NCBI GenBank assembly: GCA_016932815.1 | Contig: JAFGCC010000012.1 | Span: 1 to 35,454, forward strand | DNA length: 35,454 bases | Reading direction: 5' to 3' | DNA from: Microcaldota archaeon | Lineage (GTDB): Archaea > Micrarchaeota > Micrarchaeia > Anstonellales > Bilamarchaeaceae | In this document: positions 1 to 7,815 of the stretch, one piece after another | How positions within the stretch are numbered: position 1 is the first letter of the stretch | Layout of the letters: each line of letters begins with the position of its first letter | The notes under the pieces: model-generated | Database searches by the model: none | Seen by the model: only the letters and a program-made list of their open reading frames with translations | Told to the model about the DNA's origin: nothing | Made by a program: the position numbers and the translations under genes

Positions 1-2597
1 CCTGTGCAGTCTGCGGGGCTTGCGCAGGTTCCTGCCGGAAGGATGCACTCGTGGTCGCTGCACACATAACAATCATCGCAATCGGAAGACGTAAAGCATT
101 CGAAATCCGAGTCGCTCCCTCCCGGGTCGGTGGTTGATACGTTCTCGGAATCCGTGCCCTCGAATATCCCGTAAATGCTTGCGGGGTTCATGTCGTATTG
201 CCTAAGCACGTTGGAAGTTGTGTCCGGAGTGTCGTTTAGGAGTGTCCATGCACCCGAGCTGTTGTAGCTCCAGAGCGAGAAGTCCGCCTCTGTGTGCCCG
301 CTGGCCTCAGACTCATCCCAGAGCCAGGAGATGCTGTCTATGCTCACATTGCCCGCGTGAGTTGTTATGTTGACGAACTTGTCCTCGAAAGAGGTTTTGT
401 CCGTTGGCACACTTGATGGGGCAGCGCTCCAGTTGATTGAGTATTCCTCGCTGCTGTTTGCAATGTCGGTTGCCGAGAGGTTTGCATATGCGCTAAAATC
501 CCCTGAGGAATTTAGGAACAAACAGGTTTCCATCGTGTAGTTGCTGCCCAGGTTGTAGAACGCATATCCATTGGAGTATAGCGTGTTGTTTGAGAAGATT
601 ACTTCCGTGGTAATGTTGGAGTATACCCCATAAACGCTGTTGTTGTAAATGCTGTTGCCAGTTACATTGTTGTAGTCGGATGCGACGGTAACAATCCCCA
701 GGTAATTGAAGGCATCAAGATATATCCCATACTCGCTATCGTACACTTCGTTATTGAGTATCCTGCTGGAGTTTCCATACAACAGGTATATCCCGTAACT
801 CGTGTTATACACCGTAGTGTTGGCATATGTGGCGTAAAAGGAAGCGAAGGCGGATATGCCATAGGTGGCATTGTAGATTGTGTTGTCGGAGAATATATTC
901 GAGTAGGATTGGTTCAGGTAAATCCCATACACCGGATCATTGTATATGGTGTTATTTGTAATGTAGCTGCTAATCCCGCCATCTAGGCACACACCCCCCA
1001 CATTGTCGTGGATGGTGTTGTTGGCCACATTGGCATCGTCCGCATACACGTATAGCCCATACCTGAGGTTGTCGCGGATTGTGATATTTGAGACTGTGCC
1101 GGCACCCATTCCATAGTAATAGACTCCGGAACCATTATTGCCATATGTTAGGCTATCGCGAAGAGTGCAGTTGCTAGCATACTGCAGGTTGAATCCGGAG
1201 CCGCCATTGTCCGCGGCGACATTGTCGGTAAGATTGCTATCTTCCGATGCATCCAGGTGGAAACCATTTAGAGTATTGTTGTGGGCGATGTTGTTGGTTA
1301 CCGATGAATTATAAGCATAATAACCAATCTGGAACCCATATTCAGTGTTTCCATATGCCGTGTTGTTAGAGATAATCCCGTGGTCAGCTGATATTGCGCG
1401 GAATCCGCTGCCGCCATTGCTATAGAGGGTATTGTTGGTTGTGTTGATGTAATCCGAATATCGCGTATAGATTCCGCTAGCACCGTTTCCATAAGCCGTG
1501 TTATTTATTATGGTGCCATTGTCGCTGTAATATGAGTAAATTCCCTCGAGGGTGTTGTTGTATAGAGTATTATTTGCAAAGAGGTAATAGTCCGCATATT
1601 CAGTGCGTATTCCTGCAGTATATCCATTATGGAGTATGTCGCTGTCCAATATTTTGCTATAATTGGAATTCTCAATGCGGATTTCCCCATTATAACTGTT
1701 GTTGTAAACGGTGTTGTTGAACATCGTGAAGTAGTTCGCGCTTGAATACACGCGCACCCCATAGATGCTGTTATTATATATTGTGTTGTCGGTAAAATTG
1801 ACTTCAGAGCCGGAAATCTGGGCACCATATTCCTCGCTGCTGTGGGTAATGGTGTCTGCTACGGTGTTGTTGCTCCCCCTGATGTATATCCCTCCCCGGG
1901 TATTGCGAATAGTGCTCCCCCTAAGCTGGTTGTGTGAAGCGCCCCCGTCTATGTAAAATCCATAAGTGCTGGTGTTGGATATGGAGATGTTTGTCAGGTT
2001 GTTATAGTCACCGCCAACCGAAACCGCATAGGCGATGGCACCATAACCAATATCATATACGCTGACATTGGAGATGTTATTATAGTCTGAATTATACTGT
2101 GAACTTCCCCCAAGATGCAATCCCCTGTGGGAAACATTGTACAGGCTTATGTTGTATAGGTGGTTGTGCGTAGATTCATGGAGGACTATTCCGTAATCCG
2201 AATCATATACCGTCACGTTCCGTATCACGTCCCGGGTTGTGTTGTGGAGATAGATGGAACGCTCAAAGCCCGTAATGCCCGGGCAGTTTTCGATTGTCAC
2301 GTTTTCGTGCCCTGTGTTAGTGCCGTTTACCAGTATGCCTGCGGCATCGGTAGATGCGTTGTTGGTCACATTGTATCCCGCACAGTTGAAGGTAACGTTG
2401 GGGGCGGAGATTATTATGCAGGCATTGTATGTGAAGTATATCCCTGATACCGGCATCGCCCCTGAGATATTCTGCGTAAGGTCATAGCTCCCGGACTCGT
2501 TTATCTGCCAGCAGGAAGAAACGTCTATTGCAAACGAAAAAGAAACCAACAATATAGCAAACACTAAGCACAGCAAATTGTTCCGAAATCCCAACAT
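1..2597 (-). CDS. Secreted parallel beta-helix (NosD-like) repeat protein, 3' end beyond the window
   Basis: An open frame runs from an ATG at 2597 leftward off the window edge: 865 codons, no stop, so the C-terminus is missing. Residues 1-22 (MLGFRNNLLCLVFAILLVSF...) form a signal peptide. About residues 30-690 consist of some 20-25 degenerate coils of 22-24 residues with the recurring pattern N-N-T-x-Y-x-N-x-x-x-G-[IVF], typical of right-handed parallel beta-helix proteins (NosD/CASH class). A non-repetitive beta-rich segment follows (about 700-830), then a Cys-rich stretch (about 831-865, with CFTSSDC, CDDCYVC and CASPADC) that is cut by the edge. N-x-S/T sequons are extremely frequent, consistent with an N-glycosylated surface protein. 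The substrate is unknown; carbohydrate binding or cell-surface adhesion is inference. The start is supported by a TATA box 23-31 nt upstream. The short ORFs on both strands inside it are shadows. Confidence 0.85.
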   Translation of the reverse strand, partial: MLGFRNNLLCLVFAILLVSFSFAIDVSSCWQINESGSYDLTQNISGAMPVSGIYFTYNACIIISAPNVTFNCAGYNVTNNASTDAAGILVNGTNTGHENVTIENCPGITGFERSIYLHNTTRDVIRNVTVYDSDYGIVLHESTHNHLYNISLYNVSHRGLHLGGSSQYNSDYNNISNVSVYDIGYGAIAYAVSVGGDYNNLTNISISNTSTYGFYIDGGASHNQLRGSTIRNTRGGIYIRGSNNTVADTITHSSEEYGAQISGSEVNFTDNTIYNNSIYGVRVYSSANYFTMFNNTVYNNSYNGEIRIENSNYSKILDSDILHNGYTAGIRTEYADYYLFANNTLYNNTLEGIYSYYSDNGTIINNTAYGNGASGIYTRYSDYINTTNNTLYSNGGSGFRAISADHGIISNNTAYGNTEYGFQIGYYAYNSSVTNNIAHNNTLNGFHLDASEDSNLTDNVAADNGGSGFNLQYASNCTLRDSLTYGNNGSGVYYYGMGAGTVSNITIRDNLRYGLYVYADDANVANNTIHDNVGGVCLDGGISSYITNNTIYNDPVYGIYLNQSYSNIFSDNTIYNATYGISAFASFYATYANTTVYNTSYGIYLLYGNSSRILNNEVYDSEYGIYLDAFNYLGIVTVASDYNNVTGNSIYNNSVYGVYSNITTEVIFSNNTLYSNGYAFYNLGSNYTMETCLFLNSSGDFSAYANLSATDIANSSEEYSINWSAAPSSVPTDKTSFEDKFVNITTHAGNVSIDSISWLWDESEASGHTEADFSLWSYNSSGAWTLLNDTPDTTSNVLRQYDMNPASIYGIFEGTDSENVSTTDPGGSDSDFECFTSSDCDDCYVCSDHECILPAGTCASPADCT

Positions 2598-2619
2598 ACA
2601 AGCAGAAAACCGCAAAAAA

Positions 2620-2628
2620 ATATATAAA
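2620..2628 (-). promoter_or_regulatory. TATA box of the beta-helix gene
   Basis: On the minus strand the sequence reads TTTATATAT, 23-31 nt before the ATG at 2597. This is the spacing expected for a leaderless archaeal transcript. Confidence 0.55.
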
Positions 2629-2705
2629 TGTTTGCGGGGCTCCGGGGGGATCGCAGCCCGTTTTCCGCAGGATAAGCCTCACCTGCCGCGCAGCAAAACG
2701 AAACA

Positions 2706-2713
2706 TTTATATT
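2706..2713 (+). promoter_or_regulatory. TATA box of the flavoprotein pair
   Basis: TTTATATT lies 24-31 nt before the ATG at 2737, so transcription would begin at or just before the start codon. It argues against upstream in-frame starts, which would also overlap the divergent beta-helix gene. Confidence 0.55.
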
Positions 2714-2736
2714 GGTCTTTTTTGATAGCCAGCCTT

Positions 2737-3435
2737 ATGGGAAAAAAGGCGCCCCGCGAGTTCACCGTTGCCTCCCTAAAAAGGGAAGGCATCTTCTACA
2801 TAATGGGGCTAAAACCCGGGCCCAGAGTGCGCTTTTCATACAAGGCGGGGCAGTTCGTTAAGATATTCCTGGAAAAGGATTCTGGGGAATTTGAGCCGTT
2901 CTCTATTTTCTCGGCACCCTCTGAGAAGGAACTGCTGTTCATGTTTGATGTCGGGAGCCAGATAAAGAGTGCCCTCTCGCAGAAGGCCAAGGGCGCAAAA
3001 GTGTACCTGGAGGGCCCGTATGGGGACTTCACGGTTTCAAAGAGCCCCGGGCACTCGGTCCTAATCTGCAAGGGGCTTGGGCTAATACCGATTTCCTCAA
3101 TAGGGAAGGCGCTAATTGAGCACAAGAAGAATTTCAATATATACATATTATATGAGAACCTCACAAGAAACGAAATCGTAAACGAGGCGCGCCTAATTGA
3201 ATTCGACAAGCACAAGCAGGTCAATATACTAATGACGCTCCTAAACGAGCGCCCTGCGGAATGGCCGGGGAAAATAGGGGAGATTTCAGCTCCCATGGTT
3301 GAAGAGTTCGTCCCGAGTGCGAAGGCAAAGGAATTCTATGTGTGCGGCCCGCCTAGCTTCGTAAACCGCATCCTGGACCTTCTAAAGGAAATGGGGGTGC
3401 CCGAATCCAGGATAAAATCCGAGGCATGGGGGTAG
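2737..3435 (+). CDS. Ferredoxin-NADP reductase-like flavoprotein, degenerate cofactor motifs
   Basis: A 232-residue protein with the two-domain ferredoxin-reductase fold: an N-terminal flavin-binding beta-barrel (about 1-100, with KAGQFVKIFL) and a C-terminal nucleotide-binding domain ending in a CGPPSFVNRILDLL motif. It is homologous to its downstream neighbour (3440-4135) but key motifs differ. The flavin-binding R-x-Y-S is replaced by EPFSIFS, which lacks the Arg, and the GGVGITP nucleotide-binding loop is replaced by GLGLIPI. No [2Fe-2S] Cys cluster of the PyrK type is visible. The family normally transfers electrons between NAD(P)H and an iron-sulfur or haem partner through FAD. Here FAD binding may be altered, and a structural or regulatory role in a heterodimer with the next gene is possible. 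The ATG at 2737 is preferred because of the TATA box at 2706. The two genes are 4 nt apart. Confidence 0.8.
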   Translation: MGKKAPREFTVASLKREGIFYIMGLKPGPRVRFSYKAGQFVKIFLEKDSGEFEPFSIFSAPSEKELLFMFDVGSQIKSALSQKAKGAKVYLEGPYGDFTVSKSPGHSVLICKGLGLIPISSIGKALIEHKKNFNIYILYENLTRNEIVNEARLIEFDKHKQVNILMTLLNERPAEWPGKIGEISAPMVEEFVPSAKAKEFYVCGPPSFVNRILDLLKEMGVPESRIKSEAWG

Positions 3436-3439
3436 TCTC

Positions 3440-4135
3440 TTGTATTCTAAAAAATACGTGCTAAAAGCAAAGCGCGAGATTGCGGAAGATATCTTTTCAT
3501 TGAAGCTCGCCCCTGAAGAGGGGGAGGGGATTCCCTACACTCCCGGGCAGTTCATGCTCTTAACCTTGGAGAGCGGGGTAAAGAGGGCTTACTCAATTGC
3601 TTCGGCACCCGGGAAAGGGGAGCTTGAATTCGCGATAAAGAACGTAGGCGGGGAATTCACCTCAAACCTCCCAAAGCTAAAAGAGGGGGACAAAATAGGG
3701 GTGGACGGCCCATTGGGGCCCCTCGCATACGATACATGCAACGAATTCGTGCTGATTGCGGGGGGAGTGGGCATAACGCCCATGCTGAGCATACTCAGAG
3801 ACCGCGACGGGAAGGAAGAATGCGCAAACGCAACCCTTTTCTATAGCGCGCGCACCAAAGCCGGGCTTGCGTATTTTGAGGAGCTTGTGGAAATCGACTC
3901 GCGGAACTCGAATCTGAAATCGGTATTCACGCTTACGAGGGAGAAGCCAGATGGCTGGAAATACGAAACCGGGCACGTGGATGCGGCCATGCTGCGCAAA
4001 TACTTAACCGATTTCTCCAAAAAGAAGTATTTTGTGTGCGGCCCCATGCGCATGGTGGATTCTTTTAGGGAAATCCTGCTAAAAGAGTTGGGCGTTCCGG
4101 AAGAAAACTGCACCTTTGAGGGCTGGAACGTTTGA
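3440..4135 (+). CDS. FAD/NAD(P)-binding oxidoreductase, ferredoxin-NADP reductase family
   Basis: A 231-residue flavoprotein starting at a TTG only 4 nt after the upstream stop, so it is probably translationally coupled. The canonical motifs are intact: TPGQFMLL, then RAYSIASAP (the R-x-Y-S flavin-binding motif), the nucleotide loop IAGGVGITPMLSI and the C-terminal CGPMRMVDSF. It resembles the NAD(P)H-oxidising electron-transfer subunits of dihydroorotate dehydrogenase, sulfhydrogenase and sulfide dehydrogenase, but without an attached Fe-S domain. It should be a cytosolic electron shuttle; its partner is not encoded nearby apart from its degenerate paralogue. The physiological donor and acceptor cannot be named from sequence. 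Confidence 0.85.
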   Translation: MYSKKYVLKAKREIAEDIFSLKLAPEEGEGIPYTPGQFMLLTLESGVKRAYSIASAPGKGELEFAIKNVGGEFTSNLPKLKEGDKIGVDGPLGPLAYDTCNEFVLIAGGVGITPMLSILRDRDGKEECANATLFYSARTKAGLAYFEELVEIDSRNSNLKSVFTLTREKPDGWKYETGHVDAAMLRKYLTDFSKKKYFVCGPMRMVDSFREILLKELGVPEENCTFEGWNV

Positions 4136-4139
4136 GCCT

Positions 4140-4212
4140 GCCAAAAACAGCGCAATGGAGGAAAATGCGTTTTTGCGAGTTGGGGCTTTCGCCTCCGCAA
4201 GCCTGTTTTGGC
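4140..4212 (+). other. Nested inverted repeats in the gap before ppsA
   Basis: The 183-nt gap between the flavoprotein and ppsA holds no convincing gene. CCAAAAACAG (4141-4150) can pair with CTGTTTTGG (4203-4211) with one bulge, and inside it GGAGG (4157-4161) can pair with CCTCC (4192-4196). This could be a structured 3' end of the flavoprotein mRNA. Weak TATA-like stretches follow around 4238-4278. Confidence 0.3.
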
Positions 4213-4318
4213 GCCTGCGCGGAAGCCTTCCTTATTGTGAATATACCCTATTAAAAGCCCCCTGCAAATACCCTTTTAATGCTTGCCTTCTTATTCCCCC
4301 AATAAGGATGGTGCAGCT

Positions 4319-6697
4319 ATGGAAGACATTCTGTGGTTCGAACAACTAGGTAGAGGAAGCCTTGCAGAAGCGGGCGGGAAGGGGGCAAACCTCGGAGAGA
4401 TGCTGAATGCGGGTTTCCCCATACCTAACGGTTTTGTGGCAACCAGCGGCGCATACTTCAAACACCTAGAGCACAACGGGCTCAAGGAGAAAATAAGCGA
4501 AATGCTCTCGGGCCTGGACGTGGAGGATACGGCAACGCTCCAGGATGTCGCAGAGGAAATCCAGCAACTAATCGTGGACGGCGAAATGCCGGCCGAAGTG
4601 GAAGAGGGAGTAAGGGAAGGCTACAAGAAACTATGCGACATGCGCGGCGAAGAGGTTTACGTTGCGGTAAGGAGCTCTGCAACCGCAGAAGACCTTCCGG
4701 ATGCATCCTTTGCCGGGCAGCAGTCCACCTTCCTGAACGTGCACGGAGCAGACGGAGTGGTTTCGGCGGTAAAAGACTGCTGGGCTTCGCTCTTTACCGC
4801 ACGCGCAATCTATTATAGGGTGCAGAACAACTTCGACCACATGGAAGTCGGGCTTTCCGCAGTAGTGCAGGAGATGGTGCAGAGCGAGAAAGCGGGAGTA
4901 ATGTTCACGGTCAACCCCATAAACCAGAAGAAGAACGAAATCATGATTGAGGGCGCCTACGGCCTTGGGGAAGTGGTCGTTTCGGGTTCCGTAACCCCTG
5001 ACACCTACGTGGTGGACAAGGCAACGGGAAAAATACTGAGCAAGGACATCGCCAAGCAGACCTGGATGATGATTAAGCACGATGGGAAGAACGCAAAGGC
5101 CGAAATCAAAGACGAGATGCAGGCAAAGCAGAAGCTCCCAGACGACGTAATCGCAAGCCTCGCAAAGCTTGGGGAGAAAATAGAGAAGCACTACGAGTTC
5201 CCCCAGGACATTGAGTGGGCATACTCCAAAGGAGAGATGTTCATCGTGCAGTCGCGCCCGATTACCACGTTATCCGAGGGCAAGGCAAGCTCTGCCGCAA
5301 CCCCCGGAGCCGCATCCTCTTCAGAAGGGAAAATCGCCATCGCGAATGCGGAAGTTCTCCTTAGGGGCTTAGCATCCTCTCCCGGGCACGGCGCGGGCAG
5401 GGTGAACCTGCTTGGGAGCGCAAAGGACATTCCCAAGATGGAAAAGGGCGCAATACTCGTAACCGACATGACCACGCCGGACTTCGTCCCCGCGATGAAG
5501 AAGGCGTCCGCAATCGTCACCAATACGGGCGGAATGACCTCGCATGCGGCGATTGTAAGCAGGGAGCTTGGAATCCCCTGCGTTGTGGGAACCCAGACTG
5601 CAACCGAAACCCTAAAAGACGGGATGGAGGTTACGGTGGATGGAACCCACGGGGTAATCTACTCCGGGCTTGTGGACTTCGGGGAGGAAGAGGAAACTTC
5701 CGGCTCCGGTGCGGTGCAGGCGGTTTCCATTGCGCCCCAGACCGGGACCAAGATTTACGTGAACCTCGCGGATGCGGACCTTGCGGAAAAAACTTCCAAA
5801 CTTCCCGCAGACGGCGTGGGGCTTTTGCGTGCCGAATTCATGGTCGCAGACATGGGCGAGCACCCGCGCAAGATGTATGAGGAGGGCAAGGAAGAAGAGT
5901 TCATAGACCGCCTTGCAGAAGGGCTGCGCAGGTTTACTTCCGCATTCTACCCCCGCCCGGTCGTTTACCGCGCAACCGACTTCAAGACCAACGAGTACAG
6001 GAACCTGGTTGGCGGTGACAAATACGAGCCGCAGGAGGAAAACCCGATGATGGGATACCGCGGAGCCGCGCGCTACATAGCGGAGCCGGAACTCTTCAAG
6101 ATGGAGCTTAAGGCCATGAAGAAGGTGCGCGAGGAATACGGGATGACCAACCTCTGGCTCATGATTCCGTTTGTGCGCAGGATTGGCGAATTGCGCGCAA
6201 TCAAGGAGATGATGCAGGAAGTCGGGGTTTATAGGACCAAGGACTTCAGGCTCTGGATCATGGTTGAGGTTCCAAGCACGGTTCTCCAGATAGACGAGTT
6301 CTGCGAAGAGGGAATAGACGGGGTTTCAATAGGGACCAACGACCTTACGCAGCTTGTGCTGGGAATAGACCGCGACAACGCAACCCTTGCAAAGGGCTTT
6401 GATGAGCGCAACAACGCGATTTACCGCGCGCTTGAAACCGTGATTAAGACCACCGCGAAGTACGGGGTTACGTCTTCCTTGTGCGGGCAGGCCCCAAGCG
6501 TTTACCCTGAGTTTGCAGAGAAGCTTGTGGAATTCGGCATAACTTCGATGAGCGTGAACCCGGACGCGGTTGAGCGCACAAAGAGGATTGTGGCTTCCGC
6601 GGAGCAGAAGGTGATGCTCAAATACCTGCGCGAGATGCGCAGCCTGCACCCGCCTTCGGATTCCCCATCGCACCACTCCCAGGAAACCCGCGAGTGA
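4319..6697 (+). CDS. ppsA: Phosphoenolpyruvate synthase (pyruvate, water dikinase)
   Basis: This 792-residue enzyme converts pyruvate and ATP to PEP, AMP and phosphate, the entry to gluconeogenesis. The three family domains are present in order: an N-terminal ATP-grasp domain starting EDILWFEQLGRGSLAEAGGK and including RSSATAEDLPDASFAGQQ near residue 117; the swivelling phosphohistidine domain with GGMTSHAAIV and catalytic His409; and the C-terminal PEP/pyruvate TIM barrel with VEVPSTV, GTNDLTQ and SLCGQAPS, catalytic Cys722. Length is normal for the family (about 790-820). The ATG at 4319 begins the conserved N-terminus; an upstream in-frame ATG at 4283 would add 12 unconserved residues. The last 20 or so residues (Ser/Pro/His-rich) are an unconserved tail. 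It appears to be transcribed alone, with a hairpin terminator after it. Confidence 0.96.
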   Translation: MEDILWFEQLGRGSLAEAGGKGANLGEMLNAGFPIPNGFVATSGAYFKHLEHNGLKEKISEMLSGLDVEDTATLQDVAEEIQQLIVDGEMPAEVEEGVREGYKKLCDMRGEEVYVAVRSSATAEDLPDASFAGQQSTFLNVHGADGVVSAVKDCWASLFTARAIYYRVQNNFDHMEVGLSAVVQEMVQSEKAGVMFTVNPINQKKNEIMIEGAYGLGEVVVSGSVTPDTYVVDKATGKILSKDIAKQTWMMIKHDGKNAKAEIKDEMQAKQKLPDDVIASLAKLGEKIEKHYEFPQDIEWAYSKGEMFIVQSRPITTLSEGKASSAATPGAASSSEGKIAIANAEVLLRGLASSPGHGAGRVNLLGSAKDIPKMEKGAILVTDMTTPDFVPAMKKASAIVTNTGGMTSHAAIVSRELGIPCVVGTQTATETLKDGMEVTVDGTHGVIYSGLVDFGEEEETSGSGAVQAVSIAPQTGTKIYVNLADADLAEKTSKLPADGVGLLRAEFMVADMGEHPRKMYEEGKEEEFIDRLAEGLRRFTSAFYPRPVVYRATDFKTNEYRNLVGGDKYEPQEENPMMGYRGAARYIAEPELFKMELKAMKKVREEYGMTNLWLMIPFVRRIGELRAIKEMMQEVGVYRTKDFRLWIMVEVPSTVLQIDEFCEEGIDGVSIGTNDLTQLVLGIDRDNATLAKGFDERNNAIYRALETVIKTTAKYGVTSSLCGQAPSVYPEFAEKLVEFGITSMSVNPDAVERTKRIVASAEQKVMLKYLREMRSLHPPSDSPSHHSQETRE

Positions 6698-6734
6698 ATC
6701 TCGCGGCCTTTTTTCCCTTTTCTTTTCATAGCTT

Positions 6735-6758
6735 GGGGCAATAGTGCCCCTTTTTCTT
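6735..6758 (+). terminator. Hairpin plus T-run after ppsA
   Basis: GGGGCA (6735-6740), loop ATAG, TGCCCC (6745-6750), then TTTTTCTT. A perfect 6-bp GC-rich stem followed by a T-tract lies about 40 nt after the ppsA stop. It is preceded by another T-rich stretch at 6709-6727, which may itself terminate in an archaeon. Confidence 0.6.
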
Positions 6759-6781
6759 ATTTTCCTTGCCCAATTGGAGGT

Positions 6782-6871
6782 ATGCGAATACTGCTGCAGT
6801 ACCCCGATTGGTTTTGCCTTGCGGCAAAAGCTCGTGAAACTGTGGCCTGCCAAGATGAGGTAAATCCATGA
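6782..6871 (+). CDS. 29-codon mini-ORF repeating the Dph2 N-terminus
   Basis: The ORF starts with MRILLQYPDWF; the downstream dph2 starts MRILLQFPEGL. It has an excellent Shine-Dalgarno GGAGGT directly before its ATG (6776-6781), and its TGA (6869-6871) overlaps the dph2 ATG (6868) in an ATGA junction. The two starts differ at DNA level mostly at synonymous positions, which suggests an old partial duplication rather than a recent copy. It could be a translated leader that couples ribosomes into dph2, or a remnant of a duplicated dph2 start. There is no direct evidence that the peptide is made. Confidence 0.4.
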   Translation: MRILLQYPDWFCLAAKARETVACQDEVNP

Positions 6872-7779
6872 GGATACTCTTGCAGTTTCCCGAAGGGCTA
6901 AAGAAGGATGCCCTTGCAAAAGCCCTTGAATTGGAAAATGAAGGGCATGAGGTGTTCTTATCTTCTTCCGCGTGCTATGGGGCGTGCGACCTTCCCTTGG
7001 AGGAGGCGAATTCCCTTAGGATAGACAAACTAATCCATTTTGGGCACGCGCAGTTCATACGCAGGGAGCTCCCATTTGAAGTGGAATACGTTGAGTTCCA
7101 CATTAAGGTAGATGTGGGGAAGCTTTCCGGGGCGCTTCCCTCCCTTATGGGGAAGAAAAAGATTGCCCTTGTTACCACCATCCAGCACGTTCCGCAGCTT
7201 GGGGAGATGAAGGAATTCCTGGAGGGGCACGGGAAGGAGGTGCTAATTGGCACTGGGAAGCTTGCATGCTACCCAGGGCAGGTTCTGGGGTGCGATTCGG
7301 GTGCCGCGCTTTCTGTTGCATCCGGGGCAGACGCGATTTTGTATGTGGGGGATGGGAAGTTCCACCCTACTGGGATAAGGAGTGAGCTTCCGGTTTTTGC
7401 ATTGAATCCGTATTCTGGGGAATGCGTGCAGCTCAATTTAGAAATTGAGAAGATTGGGAAACGCAGGAGGGGGGCGATGCTGCGCGCCCTTGAATGCGAA
7501 AGGTTCGCAATCCTTCTCTCCACCAAGCCGGGGCAGTTCGCGCTGAATCTTGCGCAGGAGGCAAAGCGGAAGCTAGAGGGCGAGGGGCTTACCGCGCAGA
7601 TACTAGTTTCCAACGAATTCAACCCATTATCCATTGCAAACTTCAGGGAATTTGAGTGCATAATAAACACCGCCTGTGTGCGCCTTGCAGAGGATGCGGA
7701 GATGTTCGGGGGGCCAATCCTCAACGCTTCGGATTTGGACGAATTCCTGGAATTGCGAAGGGCAACTAACAAGGATTAA
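6868..7779 (+). CDS. dph2: Diphthamide synthase, Dph2 family (3-amino-3-carboxypropyl transferase)
   Basis: Dph2 uses a [4Fe-4S] cluster and S-adenosylmethionine to place a 3-amino-3-carboxypropyl group on the conserved His of elongation factor 2, the first step of diphthamide synthesis. The three cluster cysteines are visible: Cys40 in CYGACD, Cys142 in GQVLGCDSG and Cys270 in INTACVRLAED, with spacing like that of archaeal homologues. At 303 residues it is shorter than many archaeal Dph2 proteins (about 340), chiefly because about 20 residues are missing before the first beta strand (RILLQFPEGL). The start codon overlaps the stop of the mini-ORF at 6782, so translation is probably coupled. 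The C-terminus ends NKD, with its stop codon inside a TATA-like GATTAAAAA that probably serves purC. Confidence 0.92.
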   Translation: MRILLQFPEGLKKDALAKALELENEGHEVFLSSSACYGACDLPLEEANSLRIDKLIHFGHAQFIRRELPFEVEYVEFHIKVDVGKLSGALPSLMGKKKIALVTTIQHVPQLGEMKEFLEGHGKEVLIGTGKLACYPGQVLGCDSGAALSVASGADAILYVGDGKFHPTGIRSELPVFALNPYSGECVQLNLEIEKIGKRRRGAMLRALECERFAILLSTKPGQFALNLAQEAKRKLEGEGLTAQILVSNEFNPLSIANFREFECIINTACVRLAEDAEMFGGPILNASDLDEFLELRRATNKD

Positions 7780-7783
7780 AAAT
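7775..7783 (+). promoter_or_regulatory. TATA-like element of purC overlapping the dph2 stop
   Basis: ATTAAAAAT spans the dph2 stop codon, about 33-41 nt before the purC ATG. This leaves a short leader containing GGTGGTGG as a ribosome-binding site. Confidence 0.4.
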
Positions 7784-7815
7784 CTCCCCTACCAATTCAA
7801 TTGGTGGTGGAACAA

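Noticed and set aside
662-2487. Several short ORFs on both strands over the left 2.5 kb
   Set aside because: They lie inside the 865-codon beta-helix frame on the minus strand, which has a signal peptide, clear repeats and a TATA box. The short frames have repeat-derived, low-complexity translations.
2578-2736. Upstream extension of the first flavoprotein to 2578
   Set aside because: It would overlap the divergent gene's start and promoter, its translation shows no family similarity, and a TATA box at 2706 points to the ATG at 2737.
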